A stretch of 64,000 nucleotides of DNA from an uncultured Desulfovibrio sp. (lineage in GTDB: Bacteria > Desulfobacterota > Desulfovibrionia > Desulfovibrionales > Desulfovibrionaceae): the NCBI RefSeq assembly GCF_944324525.1, contig NZ_CALUWS010000002.1, positions 1-64,000 of the forward strand, in the 5' to 3' direction. Below are positions 63,250 to 64,000 of this stretch, piece by piece. A program made the translations under genes and the position numbers. Position 1 is the stretch's first letter; each line of letters begins with the position of its first letter. A model generated the notes under the pieces. The model was not told the origin of the DNA. It saw only the letters and a list, made by a program, of their open reading frames with translations, and did no database searches.

Positions 63250-63290
63250 GGCCTGTCGGCACAAGCTATTACTTGTTTGGGGGGCAGGGT
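63247..63290 (+). repeat. repeat B, copy 6 (left-end fragment)
   Basis: TAGGGCCTGTCGGCACAAGC, then TATTACTTGTTTGGGGGGCAGGG matches the first 45 bases of repeat B. The rest is missing. Its TAG is the purE stop codon. Confidence 0.75.
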
Positions 63291-63326
63291 ACGACGTGAC
63301 TTTGCCTCAAAGGCATAGCGTAAAAC

Positions 63327-63360
63327 GGGCAGCCCTTGCGGGGCTGCCCTCTTTTTCTTT
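63327..63360 (+). terminator. intrinsic terminator of purD-purE
   Basis: GGGCAGCCC/GGGCTGCCC (9 bp) with a TTGCG loop is followed by TCTTTTTCTTT. It may also act weakly for mutL on the other strand. Confidence 0.9.
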
Positions 63361-63392
63361 CTCTTCCTCGCCGGGCACGACGTCCCGCCCCC

Positions 63393-64000
63393 CTACTGTT
63401 TGCGCTTGAACAGGCGTTCCAGCGCGCCGGCATCCCAGCGCAGCACGGCCGGGCGGCCATGCGGGCAGTATTCGCGCTGCGGCGTCTGCAACCACTGGCG
63501 CACCAGCCCCACGGCCTCATCGTCGGTCAGGCGCTGTCCGGCCTTGATGGCGCTCTTGCAGGACAGGGAGACGAACATGGCCGTGGTGTCGTCCTTGCGT
63601 CCGGCCAGAGCCTCGCGCAGGAAATCGCGGGCCTCGGCCCGGCTCAGATGCGGCGGGATGCCCCGCGCCGTCAGCCGTCCGGGGCTTGTCTCCAGCGTGA
63701 AGCCCATGCGCTGCAGGCGCGGCCGCAGGGCAAAGAGACGTTCCTCCTCCACCGCCTGCAGGGGCAGCTCCAGCGGCAGGGCCAGACATTGCCCGGCCCC
63801 GCTGAACGCGCCCTGTTCCAGACGGGCATAGAGCACGCGCTCATGCGCCGCGTGCTGATCGAGCAGCAGCAGGGCCCCTTCGGCATCCCGCAACAAAAGA
63901 TAGGTGTCGGCCACCTGGCCGAGATAGGCCAGATCGCCCACGCGCAGCGGCTCCCGCCGGTTCGCGGCCTCTTCCGCCGCCATCGCCTCGGGGAGGCCGT
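63393..64000 (-). CDS. mutL: DNA mismatch repair protein MutL, C-terminal part (partial)
   Basis: The gene enters from the right edge on the minus strand, so only the dimerisation domain is seen. It shows LAYLGQVADTYLLLRDAEGALLLLDQHAAHERVLYARL, then ALPLELPLQ and the C-terminal CPHGRPAVLRWDAGALERLFKRK. The endonuclease motif DQHA(X)2E(X)4E keeps DQHA and the first Glu, but Ala replaces the final Glu. The CPHGRP motif is present. The N-terminal ATPase domain lies outside the window. Confidence 0.93.
   Translation of the reverse strand, partial: GLPEAMAAEEAANRREPLRVGDLAYLGQVADTYLLLRDAEGALLLLDQHAAHERVLYARLEQGAFSGAGQCLALPLELPLQAVEEERLFALRPRLQRMGFTLETSPGRLTARGIPPHLSRAEARDFLREALAGRKDDTTAMFVSLSCKSAIKAGQRLTDDEAVGLVRQWLQTPQREYCPHGRPAVLRWDAGALERLFKRKQ

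Overview
The window is GC-rich, gene-dense bacterial chromosome. It suggests a sulfate-reducing deltaproteobacterium of the Desulfovibrio group. The grounds are the truB-rpsO-pnp block, the carboxynorspermidine polyamine pair, compact motA-motB, AzlCD, and a style of high-GC genes separated by short structured repeats. The taxon is inferred from gene content and style; no ribosomal RNA is present to confirm it.

Layout. 1-2133 holds a small Tat-signal protein rich in Tyr, His, Ser and Gly, followed by a protein fusing an HprK-like kinase domain to a PqqD-like domain. 2237-7096 is the translation and RNA-decay block truB, rpsO, pnp, plus an unrecognised lysine-rich protein. 7402-8677 carries pgpA, an unknown gene and tRNA-Leu(UAA). 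9040-37099 is a complete type VI secretion system (T6SS), all on the + strand: ClpV, VgrG, TssF, TssG, TssJ, TssK, TssL, TssM, TssE, TssA, TssB, TssC and Hcp. It also has a spike-loading module (DUF2169-pentapeptide fusion, pentapeptide protein, DUF3540, PAAR-like DUF4150) and several unrecognised genes. 37600-40743 has a chemoreceptor behind a consensus sigma-28 promoter, tRNA-Ser(UGA) and HU. 41254-48310 is murI and a surface-polysaccharide group (polyprenyl-phosphate sugar transferase, glycosyltransferase, UDP-sugar 4-epimerase), then an AsmA-like protein. 48433-54349 has motA-motB, an SprA-like putative metalloprotease, an MFS transporter, azlC-azlD and a DUF4911 gene. 54576-57367 makes carboxynorspermidine-derived polyamine. 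57628-57963 is an AT-rich membrane-protein islet. 58100-64000 has an RsmF-like methyltransferase, an FG-GAP/VCBS protein, purD, purE and the 3' end of mutL.

The most unusual feature cuts across these regions. Two families of non-coding repeats occupy many gene boundaries. Family A is about 145 bp with three tandem hairpins. Family B is about 225 bp with GGGCCTGT ends. Both begin with TA, and at about ten genes the TAG stop codon is the first three bases of the repeat. This suggests TA-targeting miniature elements that land on stop codons in a GC-rich genome. One B copy runs into the 5' end of tssJ, one A copy is split by the AT-rich islet, and one B and one A copy share a single TA.

Other leads are the Tat-peptide plus kinase/PqqD pair, a VgrG with a roughly 325-residue helical domain inside its spike, a TssM with a degraded P-loop, a leader ORF plus terminator before nspC, and a 24-codon ORF coupled to tssE.
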